Notes: generated by a model from the letters alone, not told the origin. A stretch of 64,000 bases of DNA from Cynocephalus volans (GCF_027409185.1 NC_084474.1:11401382-11465381); one strand, 5' to 3'; counted from the first letter of the stretch, positions 46,138 through 58,207 are shown. Translations and numbers: made by a program.

Positions 46138-46990
46138 TCATTTCGGAAGGATAGCCTTGCAGGATAGAGTTCTTATCTGGCAATCTCTGTCTTTCAGTAT
46201 TTTGAATATATCATCCCATTCCTTTCTGGCTTTTAGGGTTTGTGATGAAAAATCTGATGTTAGCCTGATTGGGGCTCCCATATAGGTGATTTGATGCTTC
46301 TCTCTTGCAGCTTTTAATATTCTCTCTTTGTCTTTGAGTTTTGCCAATTTGACTATAACATGTCTTGGAGAAGACCTTTTTGGCTTGAATACGTTTCGAG
46401 ATCATCGAGCTTCCTGGATCTGAAGATCTGTGATTTTTCCTATACCTAGGAAGTTTTCTGCCACTATTTTGTTGAATATGTTTTCAATGCAATCTCCTTT
46501 TTCCTTCCCTTTTGGAATACCCATGACTCGGATATTTGAACGCTTCAGGTTGTCTGATATCTCTCTCAGATTTTCTTCAATGCCTTTGATTCTTTTTTCT
46601 TTTTTTTTTGTCTGCTTGTGTTATTTCAAACAGCCCATCTTCAAGTTCAGAGGTTCTCTCTTCAACTTCGACAAGCCTGCTGGTTAAACTCTCCGTTGTG
46701 TTTTTTATTTTGCTGAATAACTTCTTCAGTTCAGCAAGTTCTGCTACATTTTTTTTCAGGGCATTGATTTCCTTGTACATTTCCTCTTTCAGGTCCTGCA
46801 TACTTTTCCTCGTTTCCTCATGATGTCTAGCTGAGTTTCCTTGTATCTCATTCAGTTTCCTTAGAATTATCACTCGAAATTCCTTGTCAGTAATTTCAGG
46901 GGCTTCTTGTTCTATAGGATCTAGAGCTTGAGATTTATTATCTTTTGGTGGTGTACTTTCTTGATATTTCGTATTTCTGGTATCTTTTTT
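46138..46990 (-). pseudogene. L1 ORF1 (RNA-binding protein), broken
   Basis: On the minus strand, the central coiled coil is readable (LKEEMYKEINALKKNVAELA, VEVEERTSELED), and beyond a frameshift the C-terminal domain (KERILKAAREKHQ, then PIRLTSDFSS and KARKEWDDIF). At least one frameshift and one stop separate these blocks. ORF1 proteins form trimers that coat L1 RNA; this copy is not functional. The ORF1 start near 46990 is approximate. Confidence 0.88.
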
Positions 46991-47945
46991 TGATGTTTAT
47001 TCATTTTGGCAGGGGGTTTCACAGTCCATAGGTTTGACACTATTGACTAAGTAAGATGTTGCTGTGGTTGCCACTTTGGTATGGCTACCTCAGTGACTTC
47101 TCAGTTTGCCACTAGTGCCTTGCATGTGTGGTTGCCTCGGGTCTTGGGCCTCTCAGGGGAACCACCTCTCTGGTCAGCTTGGACTCTGCCAGGCTGCTGG
47201 ATCACAGGGCTGTACTGCAGGGTGTGTGGTCTCTGCTGAGCTTCCACCTCCTGTGCAGGACTTCTGCCTGTTCCATGCACTCTGGCCTGGGCTGCTGGGA
47301 TGCACCTAGTTACCGCAGAGCATGTGGTCTCTGCAGAGCTTCCCCTTCCCCTACAGGATGTCTCCCTGCTCTGTGCGCACTAGGCCAGATTTTGGATGGA
47401 GCCGGGTGGTGGCAGTGAAGCCTACCTGCTGCTGGATCATGTGGCGTTGGCCCCCCCACAGGGCGTGTGGACTCCATGGAGCTTCTATCTCCCTTTCTGG
47501 ACGTCTCTGTGCTCCATACGCATTGGGCTGGGCTGCTGGATAGTGCGGCAGCAGTGTGGTCCCCGTGGAGTTCCTGCCTCCCCTGCCAGACGTCTCCCTT
47601 TTCCGAGCACACTAGGCCGGGCTCCTGGATCATGCAGTGGCAGCCCCACAGGGTGTGTGGTTTCTGCCAAGCCTCTGCCTCCCTTGCTGGACGTCTCCCC
47701 ACTCTGCGTGCACTGGGCTGGGCTGGGAATGGAGCTGGGTGGCAGCGGTTCATGAAGCCTATCTGCCGGATCGTGTGACCGCAGCCCCGCAGGGCATGTG
47801 GTCTCCACGGAGCTTCTGCCTCCCCTGCTGGACGTCTCCCCATTCCATATGCACTTGTTGTTATGTTTTTATAGTTTAAATCAGTTGATTTGTAGGAGAG
47901 AGTGACGCTAGGGACCGTCTATTCCGCCATCTTGACCGTAAGTCC
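46991..47945 (-). promoter_or_regulatory. L1 5' UTR with tandem GC-rich units
   Basis: Six imperfect units of roughly 90-140 bp recur on the + strand, each containing a form of GTGTGGTCTCY...GAGCTTCTGCCTC, then CTGGACGTCTCCC and GCACTGGGC (about 47220, 47321, 47462, 47553, 47651, 47787). The sense start carries CAAGATGGCGGAATAG (near 47922-47937), a YY1-type initiator found at L1 5' ends. This should be the internal promoter. Confidence 0.8.
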
Positions 47946-48151
47946 CCACAAAGAATTTCTTTCTTCTTTTTCTTTTGCACTGTATCTGAGCTGGGCCCTG
48001 TCCCTTGAGTTCTGGACAAATAAATGAAGAGTTTCAGAGGCTGGGAAGTCCAAAGTCCAGGGAACACATCTGCTGAAGTCTTTCTTTGGTGGTGGCTTTA
48101 CAGCAATGCAGGGGTCTCACATGGCAGATAATGGCAGAGTAGAGAGAGAGT
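47946..48151 (-). other. 5' transduced, apparently spliced MaLR-LTR leader of the L1
   Basis: This lies inside the L1 target duplication but is not L1. The distal 122 bp (48030-48151, minus strand) match the MaLR LTR of this window, from CTCTCTCTACTCTGCC through CCCAGCCTCTGAAACT. The match stops exactly where intact LTRs continue with GTAAGC, a splice-donor sequence. The next about 85 bp (from CTTCATTTATTTGTCC) are unrelated and lead into the L1 5' end. The LTR part begins about 30 bp after the position of the LTR TTTAAAA box, near the expected transcription start. Confidence 0.75.
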
Positions 48152-48167
48152 GATATTTACTATTTCT

Positions 48168-48995
48168 GCTGATTTTTCTTTATTCTTGGTGTTCCAAGTC
48201 TCCTTTTGGTATTATATCTTTTCTGTCTGAAGAACTCCTTTTAGAGATTCTTTTTTTTTTTTTTTTTTTAAATTTGGTGACTGGCCAGCACACAGATCTG
48301 AACCCTTGACCTTAGTGTTACTAACCCTGTGCTCTAATCAACTGACCTAACTAACCACCTAATCATGTATTTCTACTTCCTTCTGGCCTTTGTGGTTTAT
48401 GGTGAGAAAATTCACATTCATTCATATTATTTCCCTATAATTAATGCACCACATTTCTCTAATTTCTTTCAGGATTTTTTTCCTTTGTCTTTAGTCATTC
48501 AGTTTGATTATTATATGTCTTAGTATGAATTCCTTTGGTTTATTCTGTTTAGGGTTTGATGAATTTCTTGAATCTATAGGTTTATGCCTTTCACCAAATT
48601 TGGAAAGTTTCCATCCATTATTTTCTCAAAAATTTTTTTCTGCATCACACATTTTCCTCTGCTCTTTCTGGGCCTCTGGTTTATTAGACATTTATTCTTG
48701 TTTCACAGGTTTTTTAGAAGCAGTTCATTTTTCTTTAATTTTTATTCTCTGTTGTTTAGATTAGATAATTTCTACTGATCTATCTTTAAATTCACTGGCC
48801 CCTTCCTCTTTGCATTTTGTTATTGAGTCAGTGCTGCTATTTCTGTTATGTCCTTGTATTTTTGAGTTCTAAACTCTCCATTTAGTTCTTCACATTCTAT
48901 TTCTTTGAGAGAGACTTTATATCCTTTCTTTCATGTCAAGACTGTCCTTATTTCTATGAACATTATAATAGCTGCTGTAAAGTCTTTGAAACTGA
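48168..48995 (-). mobile_element. old L1M/HAL1-like fragment (continuation of 41.5 kb)
   Basis: Continues the antisense L1 text cut by the young L1: TCTGAAGAACTCCTTTTAGA, TATGTCTTAGTATGAATTCC and TTTCACCAAATTTGGAAAG. A CYN copy interrupts it. Confidence 0.65.
48250..48358 (-). mobile_element. monomeric CYN SINE
   Basis: GGTGACTGGCCAGCACACAG to CAACTGACCTAACTAACCAC after poly-T. Confidence 0.85.
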
Positions 48996-48999
48996 GTTA

Positions 49000-49790
49000 G
49001 TGGAAAAAAACACACAAACTATTAAGTTTTTTCCACTGTACTCTCACAACATGCTTCTGACACCAGACATGTGTGGGGTTTCTCCCCACACATCAAGCAA
49101 GCCAGCAGTTCTCCAGTGGACACCAGCTGGGTGTTCTCTAACTCAATTCAATTCCAACACTATCTACTTGGAGATAGCATCAGATCCCACAGGTTGATGG
49201 CTCAGTCCCCAAGACTGCCCCCCACTTCAGATGCCAGTCACAAGTCCAGGCATCTGGAACTTCTCCAACCAGCTATTAATCAAGGTTCCCACAACTCTTT
49301 CTTTGGGTTTGATTAGTTTGATTGAGTAGCTCACAGAACTCAGGGAAAGATGTACTTATATTTACTGGTTAATAATACAGGAAATTACAAAGGATGCAGA
49401 TGAAGAGATATGTAGGGTGAGGCATGGAGGAAGGGGTGTGGAGCTTCCATGCCCTCCCCAGGGACACCACCCTCCAGAAAATTCCGCATGTTCAGCTATC
49501 CAGAAGCTCTCTGAACCCTGTGCTCTTGGGTTTTTATGGAAGCTTCACTACATAGCCATGACTGATGCATGGACAACCATGAAGAAATGTGGTTGGACAA
49601 AAAGATTATGATCTGATACCAACAGACTGTGTGGGGAAACCCCGCAAGACCTGTCTGTCCAGACCCTTTTTGGCATCTCTGTGCAGCATTCCTTCCTCCA
49701 GGGTATGAGGCAGGCCCCTCCTGGAATGGTCTTATGACCTACAATCAGCTGAGGTAGGTCAGAGAATTTCCTGCCTTGGGGAGGAAAAAG
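49000..49790 (-). mobile_element. MLT2-like ERVL LTR with internal start
   Basis: Reverse copy of the family at 2 kb: the minus strand carries TCTGGTGTCAGAAGC, an ERVL tRNA-Leu-type primer site, next to CCCCACACA, and the LTR body with GAGTTCTGTGAGCTACTCAA, CCTTTGTAATTTCCTG and GAGAGCTTCTGGATAGCTGA. The far boundary is approximate. Confidence 0.78.
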
Positions 49791-52149
49791 AGCAGGTGAA
49801 AGCAGGACAGGAGAATGTCAGAGAGTAGTATGAGCCAGGAACCATGGATGAAGATCAATATATAAATGTCATGATATCACAGTCACATAACACCTAAATC
49901 TGTGACATATCAGTATTAGTTGAATGTCTTTTTTCCATGCAATTTGAGATTTTCTTGTTTTTTAATATGCCAAGGACATTTTGAATAGTATGTTATGAGA
50001 CTGGGTTTTGTTTAAATGTGTGAAAAAAAATTTTTTTTTCAGCAGGCAGTTGACTTCTTTGGATTCAGGTAGCTGATTTGGACCAGCCTCCTGTGGGCTT
50101 TGGTTTCAATGTCTGTTCTATTTTTGAGGATTTTGCAGTGCTATTCAGTATTCAGATCTGTCCTGTGCGTTTGTCACCCAGGAGGCAGTCTGGGAGCTGG
50201 GTTATGGTCCCTCCAGTAGGTCTATCCTCAAAGTCTTTGGAATGATGTTTAGGGTCAGATCCATGCATGCATGTCTTAGGCATAAGCCCAGAAGTTCATA
50301 AACAACTTGATGGGGTCTCTACCTCATCTCCTCTTTCTCTGCAATCTCCTCAGAATTTTCCATTTCCTCAGTGTTCCCCTTTAGGACCATCCTGCTTAGA
50401 AAATCATCGCCCCACTCACTCCCTTTGCTGTGCAATTCCATTCAGTCAAGTAATAAAAGGACAGCAAGATAAAAAAGCAACGGGCTTTACCCCATCTCTT
50501 AGGTGCACAGGTCCTTTGATTAGAGGTGAAGTTTCCCATCCTTCAGAAATTTAGGCATCTGTGAGCCCCTGCCCCTGTCACCGTCACTACCACCACCACT
50601 GTGGGGTTGCCTGCAGACTGGGATATGAAGGAATGGAGAAAAGAAGATTTTTTTTTTCAAAAAAGTTGATATTTCCCCCTACTTGAGTATTAAGATTTCT
50701 TATTCCCCCTCTTTGAACCAAAACTAGAGAGCTTCTCCTGGAGTTCTGTCTGTCTGCACCCAGTATACTTGTCTTGATTTTGGGCTGCCTGGAGTCTAGA
50801 AAAGGGTGTACCGGAGAGAAAATAGGAAACTCATCACCAGTTTGCAGTAGGAAAGAAAGGATGAAGTGGGCATATTATATCTTGTCCAGGACTAAAACCC
50901 TGTCCCTTAACTGAAATTGTTTTTCATTGTGGCTTGCTTAAAAAAAATGCATGATTAAGAAAGTTTTCAAGAAAACCTTTATAAATTAGAAATCAAAGTT
51001 ATTATTACTATTTTTAACTATACAGTTGGTATAGTAATAACTCTCCTTGCAACAGTTAATTGATATAGATAAGGCTAAATGCTTTCTCTAACCAAACCCT
51101 CTCATTTTAGTCTTCTTTCCCCTTCTGTTAAATATTTTCGATCTGTGGTTGGCGAATCGACAGATGCAGAACCTATAGGGCCGACTCTACTCTGTTATAG
51201 CAACCCACACAGACTAGGATGTCTTCCCAGGGGTTACTAGTCTAAGCATCTTTTTTCTCTCAATATGTCTTGGAAGTGTAGCCATATTAATCCATATGGA
51301 GCTACCATACTTTTAACTGATTCACTGTATTTTATGGTATTGATTTATCTCAGTTTATTAGGCCATTATCACATTTAGATATATAGATTTTTACAATGAA
51401 AACACTTTTCCTTAGGAAGAATATTAGCGTCTGTGTTATAAATGTTTCCTGAGCCTGCAGCCTCATATAATCTGGTCCTGTGAGTTTTAAGGGTGTTTGT
51501 CTAAATTCTTGATTTGGTTCTTGATTTTATGTTTCTCAGGATCCAATCATAGTTAACAGCATCATTAAGCCAAGTGTCAAGTTTCTTTGTTCAAAAGCAA
51601 TATACTAAATTGAATGCCAGTGAAAATTACTTTTAATTGAATTCCAACAGCTTTCCCAAGAGTATAATTAAAATAATTGGTTTAGTCCACAGCCACAAAA
51701 TACCAGTTTAGAATAATGTAGCTTTCCCTATAACACTAATATCTATACAAAATGGCTTTTTGCCATACTATCAATCTTCATTGAAGACTTTTTTTTTTTT
51801 TTTTAGCAAGTAATGGTTCTTCTTGTTTTGTTGAGAATGCATTTTACTTGGGCTACAGTGTTGTATTCTCTAGACTTTCAAACATGGAGTACCTAACACA
51901 TTTAGAAACCAATCAGAAATCTGATGGCACATGGTGGGCTGAACGTTGAGCTTATCTCTAGCTCTTCTCTAAAGTCCACTGAAATGATAGTAAAGGAATA
52001 AAAAAGATATAGCCCATGAAGGACAAGGAGATGAGAGAAGAGACAGACAGCAGACCAGAAAGGTCAAAGATGTTTGGATGAGCAAATGAAAGAACGGTAA
52101 CTGAAAGCCACAAAGGAATTGTGTAGAACAGATAAAAGCATGAATTTAT
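49791..52149. other. no recognised feature
   Basis: 2.3 kb without recognisable gene or named repeat; frames are below 100 codons and motif-free. Confidence 0.4.
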
Positions 52150-53110
52150 GTCACAGAACTCCAAAAAACTTGAGGAGACGAGAGCACTGGGAAGAGCAGG
52201 CAGGACTGCACTTCTTTTAAAAGAGTGCGACCTCCACCTGCCCCTTCACTCTCTTTCTTGTCTCACAGGACTGAAGTACCCCCCTCGTCCCCCACAGAAT
52301 ATCGTACCCCGTTCTCTGGTCATAGTGAACCAGGAGGCTTGGGGCTCAGGACACCCCAGCAGCTGACGGTGGGGTGAGCCACTGAACTGAAAGGGGGAAG
52401 AGTGAACAGGAAAGCTTCGCTGCCACACAGGAGTGTCCTCTAGACGCTGCCGCACTCACCCCCCAGAACGTGACAACCACCCAGGACCATGCTCTCCGAG
52501 CACGGGGTTGCCAGCTGCTCTCTCCAGAAAGTGATTGGTCCCCTGAGAAAGCTTTACAGATTCTGACAGCCGGGAATATCCCAAGGGAACGACAAGGTCT
52601 CCACTCAGTCACTCTAGATAAAGCTCAACAATCATTGTGTGTCCGAGCACGTAGAGATTCCAATCATCTTTTTAGTGCTTTGTTTTTAAATATGAACCAA
52701 AAGCCAAGAATCCCAACACAATTGAGGAAAATCTCTAGTGTGAAAGCAGAGAACCCCCAGAACAAACACCGAGAAAGAACAACACCAGCAGTGCAGGGGC
52801 AGAAGAAAACTTCAGAAAAACATTTTATAGTGTCCTCAGGGAGACTAGATATTGCATGCCCGAAACAGAAACAGGGCTTTTAAAAAGAAGGGGAAGGACT
52901 TCTCAGAATAATTAAATATGATGTTACAGGTGAAAAAGAAAAAAATCAGTACAAGTATTGGGACAAAGAGTCAAAGAAATCCATAGGATACTTTAAAAAA
53001 CCCAAAAAGATAAAAAGTGAAACAAAAAATAAAGAAAAGTAGAGAACCTATTAAAGAGGTTTAATGCACTTAAAAAGATTTCTAGAAAGAAAAAACAAGG
53101 AATGATATTT
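52150..53110 (+). other. unassigned repeat-like block with 137-codon frame
   Basis: The 52470-52883 frame is Arg/Lys/Gln-rich (KTSEKHFIVSSGRLDIACPK near its end) and is followed by strongly A-rich sequence. The A-rich sense strand and basic product are reminiscent of a LINE ORF1-type or other transposon relic, but I do not recognise a family and cannot claim function. Confidence 0.3.
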
Positions 53111-54130
53111 TTAAAAAATAAATCACATAAGTCAGTTAATCAGTCAAACTGAGGACACAAAGGTGTAGAAATCCTGAACCCAGTTTCTCTCCCCTTGACT
53201 CTGACTCCTCCCGGTCTCCCTGGGAAGGGGCCTCTGTGTGCACGTCCGGAGAGGCATGTCTCGCTGCTGCAGTTCAGCAGGCACAGTGGTGCAGGGAGGT
53301 CATTTGCTACTTGCTCCCGTGGCTTGAGGGAATAAGAAAGTTATGGAAAACCAGAGGAAATGATATTTAAGAAGAAAGCGATGAGGGATTAATGCTTGAA
53401 GCTTCAGGGATGGAAGTATTCATTAGTTATGAACTCAGAAGACAGCTTAAAATGACTTCTTGATCATCACACCAGCTCTTTGGCTATAAGCAAATATAAC
53501 CATACAACAGGAAGAAATTTCCACATACATTGCTACCTAACCTGGAAGTGATAAGTCAGGAAATAGTGCTTATATTTGTAGGAAAGTGGCTGGGGAGTGA
53601 GTGTGTGTGCATGTGTGTGTGCTTGTGTGTGTGTATGTGTAGGGCTAACAGGCACACAGTAGGGCAGAATCACCCTGAAGAAAGGCATAGTGGGTTTTTG
53701 CTGTCAGATCTGGGCTTTGGGAATACAGCAGGGAGGAGGAAGCCATCAGAATCAGGGGGTCACTTAGACCCTCTCCTTCTGAGAGACTGAGTCCCTAGTC
53801 CCCCAGCTGCCTTCTTTATCCATCCTTGCCCCAGGTGGGCAAGTGCTGCAGGGAAAGCCACAGCCAGCTAGACTGGAGCCAGGACAGCAGTAGTTCTTCA
53901 GTATTTGCTGAGCCTTGAATGCTTTCTCTGTTCCCCTATTCAGGGTTCTCTCTTGTGGCCTTCGAAGTGACTGTTCTATATTTCTTGCAAATTCTGATCC
54001 TTCTCTTTACTAAATATCGGAAAATAACATCATTTCCTACTTCATGAAGAAAAGCAATACCGTAAGCTTTTATTTTATTTTCCCACAGCTTTTTTTTGTA
54101 CTTATGACTTCTTAAGTCTGTAAGTCCATC
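53111..54130. other. no recognised gene; short (TG)-rich patch
   Basis: A GTGTGTGCATGTGTGTGTGC tract lies at about 53598-53640. No other recognisable feature. Confidence 0.4.
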
Positions 54131-54645
54131 CTATATGTGTCTCTTGAGCCTGAATTCCACAGGCATTTTGAACTCAACGTACCCCAAACTCAATCCACCT
54201 CTTCTCACCAGCGCTGTGTTCAGCACCATCCATCAGGACTCAAGGCAGCACCCTGGGCAGGGCTCATGCTTGTGTCTCCTGGCACTTGAAACCGCCCTGC
54301 CACACCCCTCCACTGTGCCAGGTCAGTCCCCAGCTGCAGTCAGTCAGCTTCCCCATGATTTCTCTTCAGCTCTTCTGTCCCCAAACTCTCACACCTCAGT
54401 GACTCCCTGCCCAAGGCTCGCCTGGCCCCAATCCATTCTCCTGCCCTGCTGGAATGAGTTTTCTAAAGTACAGTTCTGCTCCTTCTGTGCTCTTGTTTAA
54501 ATCACAGCTGTGGCTTTGCTACTGCACTTGACCCATGTCCTAAACCCTATTGTTCAATGACTTTGTGGTTCTACACTGCTTCCCTCTCCAGAATCACCTC
54601 CTATCACTTCCCTGTACTTATGCCATGCTAGAGGATAAGAATCCT
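54131..54645 (+). mobile_element. L2 LINE relic
   Basis: L2-like text: CTGCCCTGCTGGAATGAGTT, TTTAAATCACAGCTGTGGCT. Confidence 0.6.
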
Positions 54646-54649
54646 CTAG

Positions 54650-54765
54650 AATGTTTATTTAAAATGCAAAGTCCTGGGCTTCAGATTCTGATCTAGTAGA
54701 TGAGCTTCAGGGTTCAGGAAGCTCCATTTCAACATGCGTGTTGGGTGATTCATATGGAGATACTT
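54650..54765 (+). mobile_element. MER5A-like DNA transposon relic
   Basis: TTTAAAATGCAAAGTCCTGG, CAGATTCTGATCTAGTAGAT and TCCATTTCAACATGCGTGTT follow the MER5A (hAT-Charlie) order. Confidence 0.75.
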
Positions 54766-54819
54766 TATGAACACACCCAGAGAAAGCCTGCCTGTCGGGT
54801 TGAACGCGGGGCATTTCCT

Positions 54820-55120
54820 AAGCTTCATGCTTTTTCTTACCTCCAGCATTTCTGCGTGCTGCATTCTCAATCTAGAATGCACTTCCTACTGCTCATCTTC
54901 CCCTCCTTACCCCATCCCTATTCTGCCCTGTGTCTATCTCTTTCAGGATTCAGTTTACAGGTGGCATCTTCTGGGAGGCCCTCACAATCCTTGCAAGGCT
55001 GAGTGGGTGAACTCCCTTTCCTTGCACGTGCAAAGGAACTTATTACACCATCACTCCTGTTCACTCTGCTTTCTCCTCTTGGAGCTGAGGAGCTCCTTGC
55101 AGACCTGCCTTTGACTGGTG
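54820..55120 (+). mobile_element. L2 LINE relic
   Basis: CTAGAATGCACTTCCTACTG, TTCAGTTTACAGGTGGCATC, TTCTGGGAGGCCCTCACAAT: typical L2 3' ORF text. Confidence 0.75.
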
Positions 55121-56762
55121 ACTCTTTGACCTCAGGGATTTTCAAAAGAGTGGCAGAGCTGTACCAGAGCCATTAAGGAAGATGCCTCTCTCCTGGCAGC
55201 ACCAATGCCACAGACATGGCATGGTGACCTCTTTTCATCCTTTCCTTCAGCATAATGCCAAAGGCAAATTTCCCTTAACCTTAGTTACACATCGCGTTGG
55301 CTTTTCTTGGGAAGAAACATGAGAATATCCCAACCAAAGTCCAGTAGTGAGCCCAGAACTAACTAACTTTCAGCAAGACATTTTGGGAGAAGAAAATTAA
55401 CTTCACTCCTGAAGTAAATGAGGAGTTTCTTTGTCAATATATTTTTTAAATTTGCAGTCTTATTTTCCCATGATATATGAAAAAGATAAAATGATCTTAA
55501 ATCATTTAGAGTTGTCTGTTTGTGTGTTTGCAGGTTTCCACTGGAAGAGGGGAGTACTTCTGACAATAGTTAAAGCTATTGACAATCGCATGAAACAAAT
55601 GATCAGTTTTTGAGCTTTCAGGTGAGAGCATTGCTGAATTGAAGCTGAAATGCATCACTGTCAGCAAGATCTGATTTAGCTAGTTAATTATAATCGAATG
55701 GTCTGAGCTGCCACCCATGCATTTTGATGTCCAGGGTAGAAATAATTTTCCCTCAAGTCTAATTTTTGAATTGCTCTATTTCCCCCCACATTAAACAGAA
55801 GAATTGTGTGACTCAATTCCAACACTCCTGTGTTATCAACATATTTCACCCACTCCTTCCTGGCAGTGTGTCAGGTCTGTGCAACCAGGCGAATGTCTTG
55901 GGTCTCGTCGATTGAGCGGTTATGTGGCATTTGGAAACCAGAGAGCCTTCCTGTGGTATTACACTCTGGGCTATGTGCAGCTTATTGCTGTCTACATGTC
56001 ACGGTTGGGTGGAGAGAACTTGAAATGTGTCATAGATGGGATTTTAATGAATAAAATAAGATCAGAGGGAAGGGAGCAACTGAGTGTATCATCAGGATTT
56101 TATGAAAAACATTTCCCATTCTGATTTGATTTTGTTTATTGCGCCAAATGCACTACACCTAAGCATATTTTATTCAAATAAGGTTTATGAAGTGAGTTTT
56201 AATGAAAGGTCTTATGCTGGTGACTTCTTCCAAACTATTCTTGTTAGATATGTCTAATGGAAACACTGGCAGTGAACATTCTTCTCAATAGTCTTTATAG
56301 AGACATCATATGTTTGTGGCACTTATTTACTTATTTGTTTTTTGTCAAATAAATGCACAGGAAATGTTTAGCGTTATACTAGAGAGCTGAGTTATGCCAT
56401 TAGAAAGATGTACGCGTGGTCCTTGAGTTTGTCATAGGATGCTGAACACTGTCAGCGCCCGTGACTTTCACGTGTTCTTTAACCACTGTGTTTCTGCCTT
56501 CAGCACCCATGTCATCCTGTGCCCTAGAGACCAGAGTCCCAATGCCACACTTGGGTCCGAGTCCACTGCCAGGCCACTCCTGGGGCTGCTGTCTCTCACA
56601 GTATCCAATTGCTCCATTTTATCCTCCCTCTTTCACCACCCATTTTCACGACAATAAGGTGCAAAAAAAAGAAGGTATATTTTCTGCTCACATAAGGCTT
56701 CACACCTCTGCAACTTTGCCTCATGAAATTAGTTGATGGTCATTCAGTGGGAGGGGCCTAGA
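55121..56762. other. no recognised feature
   Basis: Frames up to 106 codons (55804-56124) have no motif. No repeat recognised. Confidence 0.4.
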
Positions 56763-57091
56763 CAGTAATTTCCCCCTTATCTGTGGTTTTGATTTTCACA
56801 GTTTCAGTTTCTTGTGGTCAGCTGTGGTCTGAAAATATTAAGGTATTTTGAGAGAGAAGAGAAAAAAAGAGAGATCACATTCATTTAACTTTTATACAGC
56901 ATATTGCTGTAATTGTTCTCTTTTATCATTAGTTATTGTTGTTAATACCTTACAGTGGATAATTAATCAATTAAACTTCATCATAGCTATGTATGTATAG
57001 GAAAAAACAGTCTACTCATGTATAGGGCTCAGCACTGTGTGGTTTCAGGCATCCACTGGGGTCTTGGAACCATCCCCTGAGGGGATGGCTG
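56763..57091 (+). mobile_element. Tigger-type (TcMar) non-autonomous transposon
   Basis: The TIR-like start CAGTAATTTCCCCCTTATCT and the end ...CCCCTGAGGGGATGGCTG bracket Tigger text: GGTCTGAAAATATTAA, GCATATTGCTGTAATTGTTC, GTATGTATAGGAAAAAACAG and TTTCAGGCATCCACTGGGGT. The transposase region is absent. Confidence 0.85.
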
Positions 57092-57145
57092 TGCTGCTCC
57101 CTCATGGTTTCAAAAAGATGACTAAGAGGACCAGGCAAGCTCTTT

Positions 57146-57243
57146 TTAAAAAAAAAAAAAAAAAAAAAGGTGACAGGTAAGGGGATCTCAACCCTTGGCT
57201 TGGTGGTGTTAGCACCTCCTGAGTGAGCCATGGGCCAGCCCTT
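57146..57243 (-). mobile_element. single-unit CYN SINE
   Basis: Reverse unit with a 13-bp perfect TSD CAGGCAAGCTCTT (57132 and 57244); an internal deletion shortens the tRNA-like part. Confidence 0.92.
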
Positions 57244-57256
57244 CAGGCAAGCTCTT

Positions 57257-58039
57257 ATAAAACACCTGATGTTGCCCGTGCAGAAGCAGTCCCATAAATT
57301 AAAGATGATTAAAGCTCTTATGAGAGCCTATCAACTCTTCTAGCCTTCAAATTGGCCTGCCTCCTTTTTGGCATGAGTATTTTGATCCAGGGATCAGAAA
57401 GAACCTGGATGTAGTTACCTAGCAGTGAGCCTTAAATTATAATGAGGTTAAGTAAGTTTGCCCAGAACCCACACCGTATCAGGAACAGACACCTGGCCAG
57501 GATTAGCCAAAATCCATTAACTTGAAAAGCCCCATAAATCAAGGTTGCCTTCTTAGTTATAAATAAATATAATACTTCAAAGAAGATAAATATCACTGAT
57601 ATTTTGAGCCTTTACTGGATTTGAAACCCTCTCCATGGTTGATGGTGTTTGCTTTTTCTCATCATATTCGATCTGCCCGTTGCTCGCTCCAGTGCTCCCC
57701 CCTCCTCCCACCATGCTGTCAGCCCTCCCTCCTCCACCTTCTGCTTCATGCCACCACACCTCTCATTTACCTCTTAGCACTGCTACAATGGGGGTCAAGC
57801 TTCAGTGAGTTTTAGGAGGCATTCAGTTCATGGCGAAGACCAAATATATTTTTGTATTGTGCCGTAGTAGGCTTTCCTTCTATTAATTGCATAAAAGAAT
57901 ATCCTTTGAACATTAGCATCTAGTTATCTTTAATCCAATTAAGGATTGTTTATCTCAATTCAGATAGAAATATCTTTTATTAGTCATAAATAATTGAATC
58001 ATAGAGATATATATTTCTAAACTGTAGTTTCTGGTTGGG
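57257..58039. other. no recognised feature
   Basis: No gene or repeat recognised. Confidence 0.4.
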
Positions 58040-58207
58040 TTTTTTTTTTTTTTTAAGATGACTGGTAAGGGGATCTTAACCCTTGACTTGGTGTTATCAG
58101 CACCACACTCTCCAAGTGAGCTCACAGGCCAACCCTCTATAGAGATCTGAACCCGCAGCCTTGGTGTTATCAGCACCACACTCTCCCAAGTGAGCCACGG
58201 GCAAGTC
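58040..58207 (-). mobile_element. dimeric CYN SINE
   Basis: Reverse dimer ending GTGAGCCACGGGCAAGTCC; imperfect target copies CTGGTTGGGTT / CTGGGTTGGTT. Confidence 0.92.

Larger units (their letters stand above)
41595..48151 (-). mobile_element. full-length-class L1 with 5' extra sequence
   Basis: The insertion is defined by a perfect 16-bp TSD GATATTTACTATTTCT at 41579-41594 and 48152-48167. On the minus strand it reads: about 210 bp of non-L1 sequence (48151-47945), L1 5' UTR beginning near an AAGATGGCGGAATAGAC YY1-type start, a tandem-repeat-rich 5' UTR, ORF1, ORF2, 3' UTR and an (AAAAG)n tail. ORF2 has one frameshift, three stop codons and a SINE insertion, so it is inactive but not ancient. 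It landed in an old L1M copy. Confidence 0.95.

Noticed and set aside
47106..47879. Overlapping frames of 67-177 codons on both strands
   Set aside because: They are chance frames in the GC-rich tandem 5' UTR of the L1; repetition of the units multiplies them.
54631..54652. CTAGAGGAT/ATCCTCTAG palindrome as a regulatory hairpin
   Set aside because: Only nine base pairs, next to a decayed MER5A relic; it can arise by chance.
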